Positions 48,319 to 59,649 of a stretch of DNA of 64,000 bases are shown here, in pieces. Both the position numbers and the translations under genes were made by a program. The stretch comes from Saccopteryx bilineata (taxonomy: Eukaryota > Chordata > Mammalia > Chiroptera > Emballonuridae): NCBI RefSeq assembly GCF_036850765.1, contig NC_089491.1:129138266-129202265 (forward strand), written 5' to 3'. Position 1 is the stretch's first letter. Every line of letters starts with the position of its first letter. The notes under the pieces were generated by a model. That model searched no databases, had not been told where the DNA came from, and saw only the letters and a program-made list of their open reading frames with translations.

Positions 48319-51300
48319 ATGGCAGTAGGGAACCCACAAGTGTCAATAAGTACACTAAATGTAAATGGATTAAACTTACCAATAAAAAGACACAGAGTAG
48401 CAGAATGGATTAAAAAAGAAAATCCAACTATATGCTGCCTACAAGAAACACATCTAAGCAACAAGGATAAAAACAAATTCAAAGTGAAAGGCTGGAAAAC
48501 AATACTCCAAGCAAACAACACCCAAAAAAAAGCAGGCGTAGCAATACTCATATCTAATAATGCTGACTACAAGACAGAAAAAGTACTCAGAGACAAAAAT
48601 GGTCATTTCATAATGATTAAGGGGAAGTTGAATCAAGAAGACATAACAATCCTTAATATATATGCACCAAACCAAGGAGCACCAAAATATATAAGACAGC
48701 TACTTATTGACCTTAAAACAAAAACTAACAAAAATACAATCATACTTGGAGACCTCAATACACCGCTGACGGCTCTAGATCGGTCATCCAAACAGAGAAT
48801 CAATAAAGATATAGTGGCCTTAAACGAAATACTAGAACACCTACAGGACACTTCATCCCAAAGCGACAGAGTATACATTTTTCTCTAGTGTACATGGAAC
48901 ATTCTCAAGAATTGACCATATGTTGGGCCACAAAGACAATATCAGCAAATTTAGAAAAATTGAAATTGTACCAAGCATATTTTCTGATCATAAAGCCTTG
49001 AAAGTAGAATTCAACTGCAAAAAAGAGGGGGAAAAACCCACAAAAATGTGGAAACTAAACAACATACTTCTAAAAAATGAATGGGTCAAAGAAGAAATAA
49101 GCGCAGAAATCAAAAGATATATACAGACAAATGAAAATGAAAATATGACATATCAGAATCTCTGGGATGCAGCAAAAGCAGTAATAAGAGGAAAGTTCAT
49201 ATCACTTCAGGCCTATATGAACAAACAAGAGAGAGCCGAAGTAAACCACTTAACTTCACACCTTAAGGAACTAGAAAAAGAAGAACAAAGACAACCCAAA
49301 ACCAGCCGAAGAAAGGAGATAATAAAAATCAGAGCAAGCGTGCAGAGGACCCGGGTTCGATTCCCGGCCAGGGCACACAGGAGAAGCGCCCATTTGCTTC
49401 TCCACCCCTCCGCCGCGCTTTCCTCTCTGTCTCTCTCCTCCCCTCCCGCAGCCAAGGCTCCATTGGAGCAAAGATGGCCCGGGCGCTGGGGATGGCTCTG
49501 TGGCCTCTGCCTCAGGCGCTAGAGTGGCTCTGGTCGCAACATGGCGACGCCCAGGATGGGCAGAGCATCGCCCCCTGGTGGGCGTGCCGGGTGGATCCTG
49601 GTCGGGCGCATGCGGGAGTCTGTCTGACTGTCTCTCCCTGTTTCCAGCTTCAGAAAAATGGAAAAGAAAAAAAAAAAAGAAAAAAAAAATCAGAGCAGAA
49701 ATAAATGAAATAGAGAACAGAAAAACTATAGAAAAAATCAATAAAACAAGGAGCTGGTTCTTTGAAAAGATCAACAAAATTGACAAACCCTTGGCAAGAC
49801 TCACCAAGGAAAAAAGACACAGGACTCAAATAAATAAAATCCAAAATGAAAGAGGAGAGATCACCACAGACATCATAGATATACAAAGAATTATTGTAGA
49901 ATACTATGAAAAATTATATGCCACCAAATACAACAATCTAGAAGAAATGGATAAATTCCTAGAACAATACAACCTTCCTAGACTGAGTCATGAAGAAGCA
50001 GAAAGCCTAAACAGACCAATCAGCAGGGAGGAAATAGAAAAAACTATTAAAAATCTCCCCAAAAATAAAAGTCCAGGCCCAGACTGTTATACTAGTGAAT
50101 TCTATCAAACATTCAAAGAAGAATTGGTTCCTATTCTACTCAAAGTCTTCCAAAAAATTGAAGAAGAAGCAATACTTCCAAACACATTTTATGAGGCCAA
50201 CATAACCCTCATACCAAAACCTGGCAAGGATGGCACAAAGAAAGAAAACTACAGACCAATATCTCTAATGAATACAGATGCTAAAATACTAAACAAAATA
50301 CTGGCAAACCGAATACAACAACATATTAAAAAAATAATACATCATGATCAAGTGGGATTCATCCCAGAATCTCAAGGATGGTTCAACATACGCAAAACGG
50401 TTAACATAATACACCATATCGACAAAACAAAGAACAAAAACCACATGATCTTATCAATAGATGCAGAAAAGGCTTTTGATAAAATACAACACAATTTTAT
50501 GTTTAAGACTCTCAACAAAATGGGTATAGAAGGAAAATATCTCAACATGATAAAGGCCATATATGATAAACCATCAGCCAACATCCTATTAAACGGCATA
50601 AAACTGAGGACTTTCTACCTTAAATCAGGAACAAGACAGGGTTGTCCACTCTCTCCACTCTTATTTAACGTGGTGCTAGAAGTTCTGGCCAGAGCAATCA
50701 GACAAGACAAAGAAATAAAAGGCATCCATATCGGAAAAGAAGAAGTAAAGCTATCACTTTTTGCTGATGATATGATCCTATACATCGAAAACCCGAAGGA
50801 CTCCACAAAAAGATTATTAGAAACAATAAACCAATACAGTAAGGTCACAGGATACAAAATTAACATACAAAAGTCCATAGCCTTTCTATATGCCAACAAT
50901 GAAATGTTAGAAAACGAACTCAAAAAAATAATCCCCTTCACGATTGCAACAAAAAAAATAAAATACCTAGGAATAAACATAACAAAGAACGTAAAGGACC
51001 TATATAATGAAAATTACGAAGCATTGTTAAGGGAAATCGAAAAAGATACAATGAGATGGAAAAATATTCCTTGTTCTTGGATAGGAAGAATAAATATAAT
51101 CAAAATGGCCATATTACCCAAAGCAATATACAAATTTAATGCAATTCCCATCAAAATCCCTATGAGATTTTTTAAAGAAATGGAACAAAAAATCATCAGA
51201 TTTATATGGAACTATAAAAAACCCCAAATAGCCAAAACAATCCTAAGGAAAAAGAATGAAGCTGGGGGCATTACAATACCTGACTTTAAACTATATTATA

Positions 51301-52490
51301 GGGCCACAATAATCAAAACAGCATGGTATTGGCAAAAAAATAGACACTCAGACCAATGGAACAGAATAGAAAGCCCAGAAATAAAACCACATATATATGG
51401 TCAAATAATCTTTGATAAAGGAGCCAACAACTCACAATGGAGAAAAGAAAGCCTCTTCAACAAATGGTGTTGGGAAAACTGGAAAGCCACATGCAAAAGA
51501 ATGAAACTCGACTACAGCCTGTCCCCGTGTACTAAAATTAATTCCAAATGGATCAAAGACCTAAATATAAGACCTGAAACAATAAAGTACATAGAAGAAG
51601 ACATAGGTACTAAAATCATGGACCTGGGTTTTAAAGAACATTTTATGAACTTGACTCCAATGGCAAGAGAAGTGAAGGCAAAGATAAATGAATGGGACTA
51701 CATCAGAATTAAAAGTTTTTGCTCAGCAAGAGAAACTGATATCAAAATAAACAGACAGCCAACTATATGGGAACTGATATTTTCAAACGACAGCTCAGAT
51801 AAGGGCCTAATATCCAAAATTTACAAAGAACTCATAAAACTCAACAACAAACAAACAAACAATCCAATAAAAAAATGGGAAGAGGACATGAACAGACACT
51901 TCTCCCAGGAAGAGATACAAATGGCCAACAGATATATGAAAAGATGCTCAGCTTCATTAGTTATTAGAGAAATGCAAATCAAAACTACAATGAGATACCA
52001 CCTCACCCCTGTTAGAGTAGCTATTATCAACAAGACGGGTAATAGCAAATGTTGGAGAGGCTGTGGAGAAAAAGGAACCCTCATTCACTGTTGGTGGGAC
52101 TGTAAAGTAGTACAACCATTATGGAGGAAAGTATGGTGGTTCCTCAAAAAACTGCAAATAGAACTACCTTATGACCCAGCAATCCCTCTACTGGGTATAT
52201 ACCCCAAAACCTCAGAAACATTGATACGTGAAGACACATGTAGCCCCATGTTCACTGCAGCACTCTTCACAGTGGCCAAGACATGGAAACAACCAAAAAG
52301 CCCTTCAATAGAAGACTGGATAAAGAAGATGTGGCACATATACACTATGGAATACTACTCAGCCATAAGAAATGATGACATCAGATCATTTACAGCAAAA
52401 TGGTGGGATCTTGATAACATTATAAGGAGTGAAATAAGTAAATCAGAAAAAAACAAGAACTACATGATTCCATACATTGGTGGAACATAA
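48319..52490 (+). pseudogene. L1 ORF2 (EN-RT), broken in endonuclease, SINE inserted
   Basis: ORF2p is the L1 endonuclease and reverse transcriptase. ATG 48319 (MAVGNPQVSISTLNVNG). Endonuclease motifs are visible: QETH, GDLNTPLTALD and, in another frame, SDHKAL. Near 48840 the frame changes and about six residues that normally follow EHL (DLxDIY-type) are missing, giving a stop at 48888. The downstream frame ([15 protein letters not shown]...) continues until the SINE at 49337. After it the frame is open to 52490, with RT motifs including FADD at 50760-50771 and a C-terminal cysteine motif CX3CX7HX4C near 52049-52110 ([18 protein letters not shown]). Excluding the SINE it is ~1270 codons, the usual size. 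The first long downstream frame starts by chance inside the SINE at GTG, not at a real start codon. Confidence 0.95.
49337..49684 (+). mobile_element. 5'-truncated Rhin-1-like SINE inside L1 ORF2
   Basis: Begins in mid-tRNA region (AGCGTGCAGAGGACCCGGG), so the A box is missing while the B box GGTTCGATTCC remains. Then the family body (CGCCCATTTGCTTCTCC, CTCCATTGGAGCAAAGATGG) and an A-rich tail. The 13-bp TSD AAAAATCAGAGCA lies at 49324-49336 and 49685-49697. The target is L1 ORF2 between endonuclease and RT. Confidence 0.96.
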
Positions 52491-52773
52491 AAATGAGACT
52501 AAGAGACATGGACAAGAGTGTGGTGGTTACCAAGGGTGGGGGGGAAGGGAGGACATGGGAGGGAGGGAGGGAGGGAGAGAGTTAGGGGGAGGGGGAGGGG
52601 CACAGAGAACTAGATAGAGGGTGACGGAGGACAATCTGACTTTGGGCGAGGGGTTTGCAACATAATTTGATGACAAAATAACCTAGACATGTTTTCTTTG
52701 AATATATGTACCCTGATTTATTAATGTCATCCCATTACCATTAATAAAAATTTATTAAAAAAAAAAAAAAAAA
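52491..52773 (+). repeat. L1 3'UTR with G-rich tract and poly(A)
   Basis: A polypurine, G-rich tract at about 52533-52600 has many GGGAGGGAGGG runs and could form a G-quadruplex, a recurrent feature of mammalian L1 3'UTRs. The lineage tail TGAATATATGTACCCTGATT and AATAAAAATTTATT precede the A tail. Confidence 0.9.
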
Positions 52774-52783
52774 GAAATGTCCC

Positions 52784-53650
52784 TTAATTTTTTTGAGCAG
52801 TTATAGATGAATTAATTGAAAATTTGTAGAAGAATGGAACATTAATGTAATATATGCAAAATATTTATTAATTATAAAGGGCAAAATATTAATTTTGCAG
52901 TGAAGTCTATCGTAATCAAGATAAATATTATTAGTATGGGACTAATTGAAATCATATACTACCTAATAGGATGCAAGGAGAAAAATACAGTGATACATCA
53001 GTGACACATAGTCGGAACCTAATCATTGTGGAACATCACACAAACACAATTTGAGAGACACTTCAATAAAGTAAACGGACTGTAATCTTCCAAAGTGTTA
53101 TAATCATACAAGTTGAGGAACTGTTCCATATTGAAGAAGACTAAAGTGAAATAATAAAATGTAACACATGATTCTGAACTAGATTCTTGTGCTGCAATAG
53201 ACATTGTGGAGACAACTAGTAAAATTTGAATGGGATCTGAAGATCAAATGATAATTGTGTTAATTTCTTGATTCTGATGTTAATGTTGTGGTTATGTAAG
53301 ACAACATTGATAATTAATAGAGACTAAAGTGTTTGAGGGTGATAGGGTACCATGTACTTTCAAGTTTTAGGTAGGTTTGTGATTGTTATATTTATGTATG
53401 TATGTACATATATATATATATACGTATCACCAATTTATTAGAATTTATCTTCCTTTGACTCAATATATGTTAAGGACCAATATTGATTAAGGTTATCTAA
53501 TAATAGCATAATCTTTCATAAATATTAAAAAAGAAACATGTATTGGCAAGAAACTTTTGGATAAAAAAGGGAACATGTGGGCCTTAGTGTGTTCCTGTGT
53601 TATAATACACACACAGTAACTAATTAGGTTGTTAATTTCAAGTATATCAA
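52784..53650. other. AT-rich intergenic, no gene seen
   Basis: A TATG/TA simple stretch lies near 53390-53425. Otherwise no gene or repeat family recognised. Confidence 0.5.
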
Positions 53651-53654
53651 TTCT

Positions 53655-53745
53655 GTGTATAAATTTTCCATCCTTTAAATGGAGCTAATAATACTAATGT
53701 AGCGAGACTCTATAGAGATTAAATGAGTCAGTGTATCTATTTCCT
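53655..53745 (+). repeat. MIR SINE relic
   Basis: AAATTTTCCATCCTTTAAATGG, GAGACTCTATAGAGATTAAATG order resembles the MIR 3' half. Short and diverged. Confidence 0.4.
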
Positions 53746-54190
53746 TAATTCACCAAATATTTACTGAGTTGTATTAGGATTTCTGGCCTAAATTATGATC
53801 TGGGATGACAAAGATAAATAAGATATTGAATCCCCAAGATTTTCCAAAGCTAGTGTATAAGACACATGTACAAATTATGATATATTAAGATAAATGAAAT
53901 GAGAGATGTATGCTACAGTCTATCATGGAAGGATACAATAAACACTGAACAGATACCACTTCTCTTTGGAAGAAAGGTCAAAATAAATAAAATCATTGTT
54001 CAATTCCAATTTCAATATTAAATAGCTATTATTTTCTTTTATTTTAAGACACTACTATAGAAAAATATGCTTGAGAGATGATCACATGTGAGATGCATGT
54101 GTGTCAAATAATACAGTCTTCATTTAACAATAAATTTTGAGTTCATAGTATCTGTGTCTGTCTCATTCCATTGTGTTTAAAATAAAAGTC
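53746..54190. other. Intergenic; possible ancient LINE relic
   Basis: TATTTACTGAGTTGTATTAGG and GACAAAGATAAATAAGATATTG near 53758-53826 resemble a very old LINE-type repeat; weak. No gene. Confidence 0.3.
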
Positions 54191-54195
54191 ACATT

Positions 54196-54312
54196 TAATA
54201 TTCACTGGGAACTTACTATGTACCAGACAATGCCCTAAGCCAGACATGCATAACATTTAATCTACACAACAAAGCACTGAGGTAGGTCCCATCACTGCAT
54301 ACACATTACAGG
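54196..54312 (-). repeat. MIR SINE relic
   Basis: GAACTTACTATGTACCAGAC, TAACATTTAATCTACACAAC and CACTGAGGTAGGTCCCATCA match the reverse MIR 5' order. Confidence 0.7.
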
Positions 54313-54554
54313 TTCTGTATTTTTCTACCTGAACATTCTCACATACTCATTTCACCTAATTTCTTTAAATACAGTCCTTATCTGTATGCTAAACTGACTT
54401 CCTTACTTATCTGTCCAATTTATATCTTTCCTTCTAAACTTAACATTCATGTGACTCTCTTCCTTCCTTGGATGAATAATGGGCTATTCAAACATAGCAC
54501 ACTGAGCTAGCTTTTATGCTTATTTAACAAAATTTTCTCAACAGCATGTCTCCT

Positions 54555-55350
54555 ATCAGTTAATACTGACTCCATCCTTCTGCTTTATCAGACCAAATAT
54601 ATTTGAGTTGTCCAAGACCATATTGTCTTATTCCCCGTGAGCAATCCATTCACAAACCTCACTAGCTTTATTTTCAAAAATATATTCTCAGATTTGACGT
54701 CTTCTTTTTATCACCCCTACTGCCATCTAATAAAAAGCTCTTTTTTACTTCCTGGCTGAATTTTTACACTATCCTCCTAAGTGGCCTCATGTGTCTGTCT
54801 TCACCCATTTCAGTCTAATCTTCACACAGCAACCAGTGTGATCCTGTGAAGACGTAAGCCATATCAGGCCACAACTCTGCTCAAAACACTTTCATTGCTT
54901 CCCAGATCACTCATATAAAACAAAAGTCTCAGAAACGGCCTATGGGGCCCATATATTCTGTACCATCTTCTCTGTTGCTCAGAGCTTTTGCACTTTTTAT
55001 TCCTTTTTAGAAATCTCTTTCCCCTATACCTGTAGAACCATCTTATTCTCCTCTTAAAGTTTTCTCTCAAATACTATAACTTTAGTGGGCTCTTCTCTGA
55101 TGTTCCTGTTAAAAATTCATATCCACTTATCCCTGAGCTTCTGATTTGCCTTCCTTATTTCTCTTCAGAGCACTCCAATAACATTCTATGTACTTTTTAA
55201 TTATTGTCTATTGGCAGCCTCCTCCCACTAGAATGAAGCTCCACACGGCGGGAATTTCTGTCTGTTATTCGCTGCTCATTCCTGCAGACCTAATACAGTG
55301 CCCAGCATATATTAGGCACTTCACAAATACTTCTCAAATGCTTGAACAAA
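54555..55350 (+). mobile_element. LINE2 (L2) 3' fragment
   Basis: Diverged L2 relic. Blocks in L2 order: CTTCACACAGCAACCAGTGTGATC, GCTCAAAACACTTTCATTGCTTCCC, GAATGAAGCTCCACACGGCG, then GCCCAGCATATATTAGGCACTTCACAAATA. No open frame. Confidence 0.82.
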
Positions 55351-56284
55351 CCTGGAAAAATGTGCCTCATTTCCCAAGGGCCAGTAGCAAAACTGAAACC
55401 CAGCAGTCTGATTTCAGATTCTGTGCTCTTATCCCTTCCACTGTAATTTTGAGATTATCTTAAACTCATCAACATCTCAAACCTGAATACCATTCTTTTT
55501 ACTACTCTCAGTAAACTGGGTCACTTCCCAGAACTCTTCTGATGTTGCAACCCTGACAATATGTATAAAAATGAACTGATGAACGCAGAATATTTTTATT
55601 GCAGAAGAATGGGTTTTAAATGGAGGTGCTTATAATATGTCAAATAGGGAGATACTCAACTCTATGTCAAGGCACAGCAAGACTTGATTTTATATGGGTC
55701 CAGAGTCAGTGCATATGTATCTGTGCCCTTGAAGTACAGCTAGCAAATCCAGTAAATGGCTTCCAAGCACCAAAAAGTATTATGTTTTATAGATTATCTA
55801 TAACACACATTCACAAACACACATACACATTTCTCACCCCCTTCCACAATTGGCACTGATATTCTGTAATATTCTACTCCCTAGACACACCTGCATAGGT
55901 GAGTATAAAAGTCAATTTGACAGCATATTTTATGCACTGGCTTATTTCTTGGCCAAAGATTTGTTTTCTGTCATGGAGACCAGGCTCTGGAGCTGTTTTT
56001 AATGCAACATAATAGAACACATATAGAGAGATTTCAGCCAACTCAAAATGTGTATATTGAACACCTCCTCTGTTCAATGTGTAATGAAGCTAGAGAAAAG
56101 GATAAAATGTTGTTGTGTCCAGAAGGTGTTTCAGTCCGGATGAGGATATTATATTAATACATACATAAAATAATTATCAAATAAGTAAGAGGCAAATTGT
56201 AAACCTGACCGGAGAGAGTCAAGATAAAAAGATGAAACAATAAGCCAGCATAGTTAAGGAAGATTCCGTGAAGGAATGAAAAAG
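55351..56284. other. Intergenic, no gene seen
   Basis: No gene recognised; 56035-56280 may be an ancient LINE-type relic. Confidence 0.4.
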
Positions 56285-56412
56285 AACACTTAGTAAGCAC
56301 CTGCTATGTGCCAGGTGCTTTGCATATATTGCCTCACTTAATCATCATAGTAACCATATGGGGTCTGAATTATGTGACTTTTATAGGTGAGGAAATTGAG
56401 TTGAGGTCAGTC
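56285..56412 (-). repeat. MIR SINE relic
   Basis: AAGCACCTGCTATGTGCCAG, CCTCACTTAATCATCATAG and GGTGAGGAAATTGAG match reverse MIR. Confidence 0.8.
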
Positions 56413-56779
56413 CAGCAAGAATTTATTGCAACCTTATTGCAATCATTTTGTATCTTCAACCAGGGACACAATGCCAAACTTGAACTGAAATTCCAATCTT
56501 GGTTGAAGAGGTGGGTAACTAGATAGATGAACAAAATTTTAATTTAATGTTAAGTCATACTAATAGGACTAAGCTTACATTCTGTGGAAACAAGAAGCTT
56601 CTATCCAAAAACGTGGGCGACAACAAAGTTTCTTTGTAAGAGGTAATGCCGTTGTCGAATCTTGAATGATGACCTCTCTGTGATTTTTCCAGACAGAGAG
56701 ACCTGCAAGAACAAAGTTATCGAGTCCTGATACTGTAGAGCATGTGTATTCATCAAAGTCATTCTAACTGTTATAACAA

Positions 56780-57110
56780 ACAACCTCAAAATTTATATTA
56801 GTTCCAACTTGATGGAAGTTAATTTTTCTCATGCTTGTACTTATCAAAGTGAGTCCTGACATCAGTGAACCTCTTGTTAAAGTGATGATTCAGGAACCCG
56901 GGACTTTTCCATCTTAAATCTCTACCATTGCCAATATGTGGCTTTCAAGGTCTGCAAGCATTCTGGCATCAGGTTGAAAGAAAGGCAAGAGAACCAGTGG
57001 GAGGTTTCCAGTTCCGGAAGTGCTCGACCTTACTTTCATTTGTCTAGAACACAGTGGCATGGCCAGTCTTATCTGCAAGGGAGGATGGGAAATTAGTCTA
57101 CCTTATTGCA
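56780..57110 (+). mobile_element. Old MaLR-type LTR-like fragment
   Basis: TAACAAACAACCTCAAAATTTA, TATGTGGCTTTCAAGGTC and CTGCAAGGGAGGATGGGAAAT match the order of a common mammalian LTR-like repeat. Family not resolved. Confidence 0.42.
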
Positions 57111-57497
57111 CAGGGAAGGAAGAAATTGTTTCCATGAATACATAGTAATATTTGCCATGGTGTATAAATTCTGTTATTGCTGTGGAATATGGGTTAGCAG
57201 AAAAGAAAAAGTTTATCATAGAGAACCTTTCATATCATCATGAACTTCAGCCCAAATTAACAAATATATATTGAGCATAGCCAGGTACTATACTAAGCAG
57301 TAGGAGGCAAAGAATAAATCCTAAGCTTTTTCTTCAAGGTGGTTATATTTTAGTAGGATACACTAAAAAAAAAATACATGATAAGAGAAGCTTTGATTTT
57401 TATTTGGTAGGTGATGGAGACATGGGGAGAAAGGGCATCAAAGTAAGGGGAAGGCAAAATGATTTTTTGCTTTTATGTGTATTATTTAGATGACAGC
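57111..57497. other. Intergenic, no gene seen
   Basis: TATTGAGCATAGCCAGGTACTATACTAAGC near 57270 hints at an ancient LINE/SINE relic. Confidence 0.35.
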
Positions 57498-57508
57498 AAG
57501 CATGATGC

Positions 57509-57742
57509 TTTTATTTAGAGAGAGAGAGAAAGAGGAAGGGAAAAAGAGAGAGAAGCATCAACTCATTACTCCATTTATTTGTGCATTGATTGCTTCTCAT
57601 ACATGCTTTGACAGGGGGTCCAACTGGTGACCTTGGGCTCAAGATAGGGAACCTAGGCTCGAGCTGGTGACCTTGGGTTTCAAACCAGTAACCTAAGCAT
57701 TTCATGTCCATACTCTATCCACTGTGCCAGCATTGGTCAGGC
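57509..57742 (-). mobile_element. tRNA-derived SINE with TSD
   Basis: Reverse orientation with GAGAGAGAGAGAAAGAGG, TGAGAAGCATCA-type unit GAAGCATCAACTC, CTGGTGACCTTGGG repeats and head TGCCAGCATTGGTCAGGC. TSD GCAAGCATGATGC on both sides (57496-57508, 57741-57753). Confidence 0.93.
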
Positions 57743-58049
57743 AAGCATGATGCATTTGACAGTGAAAGACTAAAGGAAAATGTTACTTAAAGTAGGTCAG
57801 TGTTAGTGGGATGGAAAGTAAAAATGAAAAGTAGAAGGTCACAATTTATTATATAAAGAGAGTAGAAGAAAATTCATAGATGAATGCTAAGTTTCTGACT
57901 TAGATAAATGAGAGGACAACTTTACCAACAACTAAGCTGTGAAATACAAAAGGAGAATTTGGCCTACGATACAGAATAATCGAGTAATTTTAATTTTGAT
58001 GAATTGAGTTTGAAATGCCTGTGCAACATTTAGTTGAAGATGTTCATCT

Positions 58050-58890
58050 GAGTTTTTAATAAGGTACTGTGGTGGACTGTAAAATGTACTTCCTGCCCCA
58101 CCAAAAATAGTCCACATCTTAATCCCAAGAACTTTACATGGTAAAAGAAACTTTACAAATGGAATTAAGTTAAGAATCTTGAAGTTAGCCTGACCAGATG
58201 GTAGTGCAGTGGATAGAGTGTCGGACTGGGATGTGGAGGACCCAGGTTCAAGACCCTGAGGTCGCCAGCTTAGGCGCAGGCTCATCTGGTTTGAGCAAAG
58301 CTCACCAGCTTGAGCCCAAGATTGCTGGCTCGAGCAAGGGGTCACTTGATCTGCTGAAGGCCCACAGTCAAGGCACATATGAGAAAGCAATCAATGAACA
58401 ACTAAGGTGTCGCAACGAAAAACTGATGTTTCTCATCTCTCTGCATTCCTGTCTGTCTACTCCTATCTATCCCTCTCTCTGACTCTCTGTCTCTGTAAAA
58501 AAAAAAAAGAATCTTGAGGTTATCCTGGGTTATCCAGGTGGGCCTAATGTAATCACAAGAGTCTTTTTAAGAGGATTCAGAAGGATCAGACTCAGTGAGA
58601 AGAGAATAAAATCAGAGGTCAAAAGGAGAGAAAATGCTACTTTGCTGACTTTGAATGTGAAGGAGGGGCTATGATCCAACAAAGGGACATTTGAAAAGTA
58701 AAGATGATAAAAGGTCAGCAAACAGATTCTTGCAGAGAACCTACAAAAAGAACCAGCCCTTCTGACATCTCAATTATAGCCCCTTCAACTGAATTTAGAT
58801 TTCTTATGCCCAGAACAATAAGAGAATAACTTTGTGTTGTTTTAAGCCATTAAATTTGTAGCTGTAATTGCAGCAATAGAAAAATAATAC
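58050..58890 (+). mobile_element. Old LTR-like repeat split by a SINE
   Basis: Left part (GTGGTGGACTGTAAAATGTAC ...) and right part (GGTGGGCCTAATGTAATCAC, AAGAGGATTCAGAAGGATCAG, AAGCCATTAAATTTGTAG) are joined by the 58188 SINE insertion. Same broad repeat class as 11590 and 36561. Family not resolved. Confidence 0.45.
58188..58506 (+). mobile_element. tRNA-derived SINE, 'GCCTGACCAGG' family, full length
   Basis: GCCTGACCAGATGGTAGTGC head, B-box region GGTTCAAGACCC, CTGGTTTGAGCAAAGCTCACC body, AAGGCACATATGAGAAAGCA and an A tail after a TCTCTGACTCTC run. The TSD AAGAATCTTGARGTTA at 58172-58187 and 58507-58522 differs at one base. Confidence 0.96.
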
Positions 58891-59193
58891 AGGTACAAAT
58901 ATTAAACTTCAGGGAATAAGCATATAGGTAAATGATAGTTAAAAACATGAAACTAGATGCATATCTAGACAGTGTGAGGAAATATAGTGGATAGCATCCT
59001 GGGAGCAATCAGAAGAAAGTAACTAAAAGGATTGACCGAGAATAGATGAGCAGGGCAGTATTGGGAGAACCAGGAATCTAGGGCATCACAGACTTATAAA
59101 CAGAATTAGGAGGGAAAGAAGATATCAGCCATTTAAAGGCAGGACACATTATTATCTAAGTTGCTGGAAAGGGAAAGTATGGAGTGTTAGACT

Positions 59194-59495
59194 GGCCCTG
59201 GCTGGTGGCACAGTGGATAGAGCTTCGGCCAGCATATGAATGCCCTGGGTTTGATTCCCGGCCAGGGCACATAGGATAAGTGACTACCTGCTTCTCCCCC
59301 TGCTTCCTCTCCCCTTCCACAACCAGTGACCTAATTGGTTTGAGTATGGCCCTGGGCACTGAGGATAGCTTGTGGGCATGACAGCTTCAGATGCTAGAAA
59401 TAGCTTGGTACTCAAGCATCAGCCCCAGATGGGGTTGCCAGGTAAATGTGGCAGTTTACCTCACTATATCTCTCCTCCTTTCACCTGAAAAAAAA
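59194..59495 (+). mobile_element. tRNA-derived SINE, third long subfamily
   Basis: GGCCCTGGCTGGTGGCACAG head, B box GGTTTGATTCC, GGCCAGGGCACATAGGATAA, then AAATAGCTTGGTACTCAAGC and an A tail. Reference copy for the split SINE at 33214. Weak TSD of TGGAGTGTTAGACT / TGGGGTATTAACCT type. Confidence 0.92.
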
Positions 59496-59649
59496 TGGGG
59501 TATTAACCTGGAAAAGTAATTGGAAGAGTGTATTGCCCAACATTCCACTTCTTTTGCTCATTTACAAGCTACACCATGGGTATTCCTATAGAAGGAATGA
59601 GGCACACTACATAGACAAACTAGAGTAACAGCACAGGTTATACAATTTC

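Larger units (their letters stand above)
44674..52773 (+). mobile_element. Full-length L1 (LINE-1), 8.1 kb, with TSD
   Basis: Complete L1 architecture: 5'UTR 44674-46999, ORF1 47000-47993, spacer 47994-48318, ORF2 48319-52490, 3'UTR and poly(A) to 52773. The exact 10-bp TSD GAAATGTCCC lies at 44664-44673 and 52774-52783, so both ends are original. Without the 348-bp SINE and its 13-bp TSD copy it would be ~7.7 kb. It is immobile: ORF1 is frameshifted and ORF2 is frameshifted, slightly deleted and SINE-disrupted. The RT and C-terminal coding half remains open. Confidence 0.98.

Noticed and set aside
49500..52490. A 996-codon frame that appears to start in the SINE and run into L1 RT
   Set aside because: It starts at GTG inside the SINE, not an ATG. 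The true unit is L1 ORF2, interrupted by the SINE; the open join is chance.
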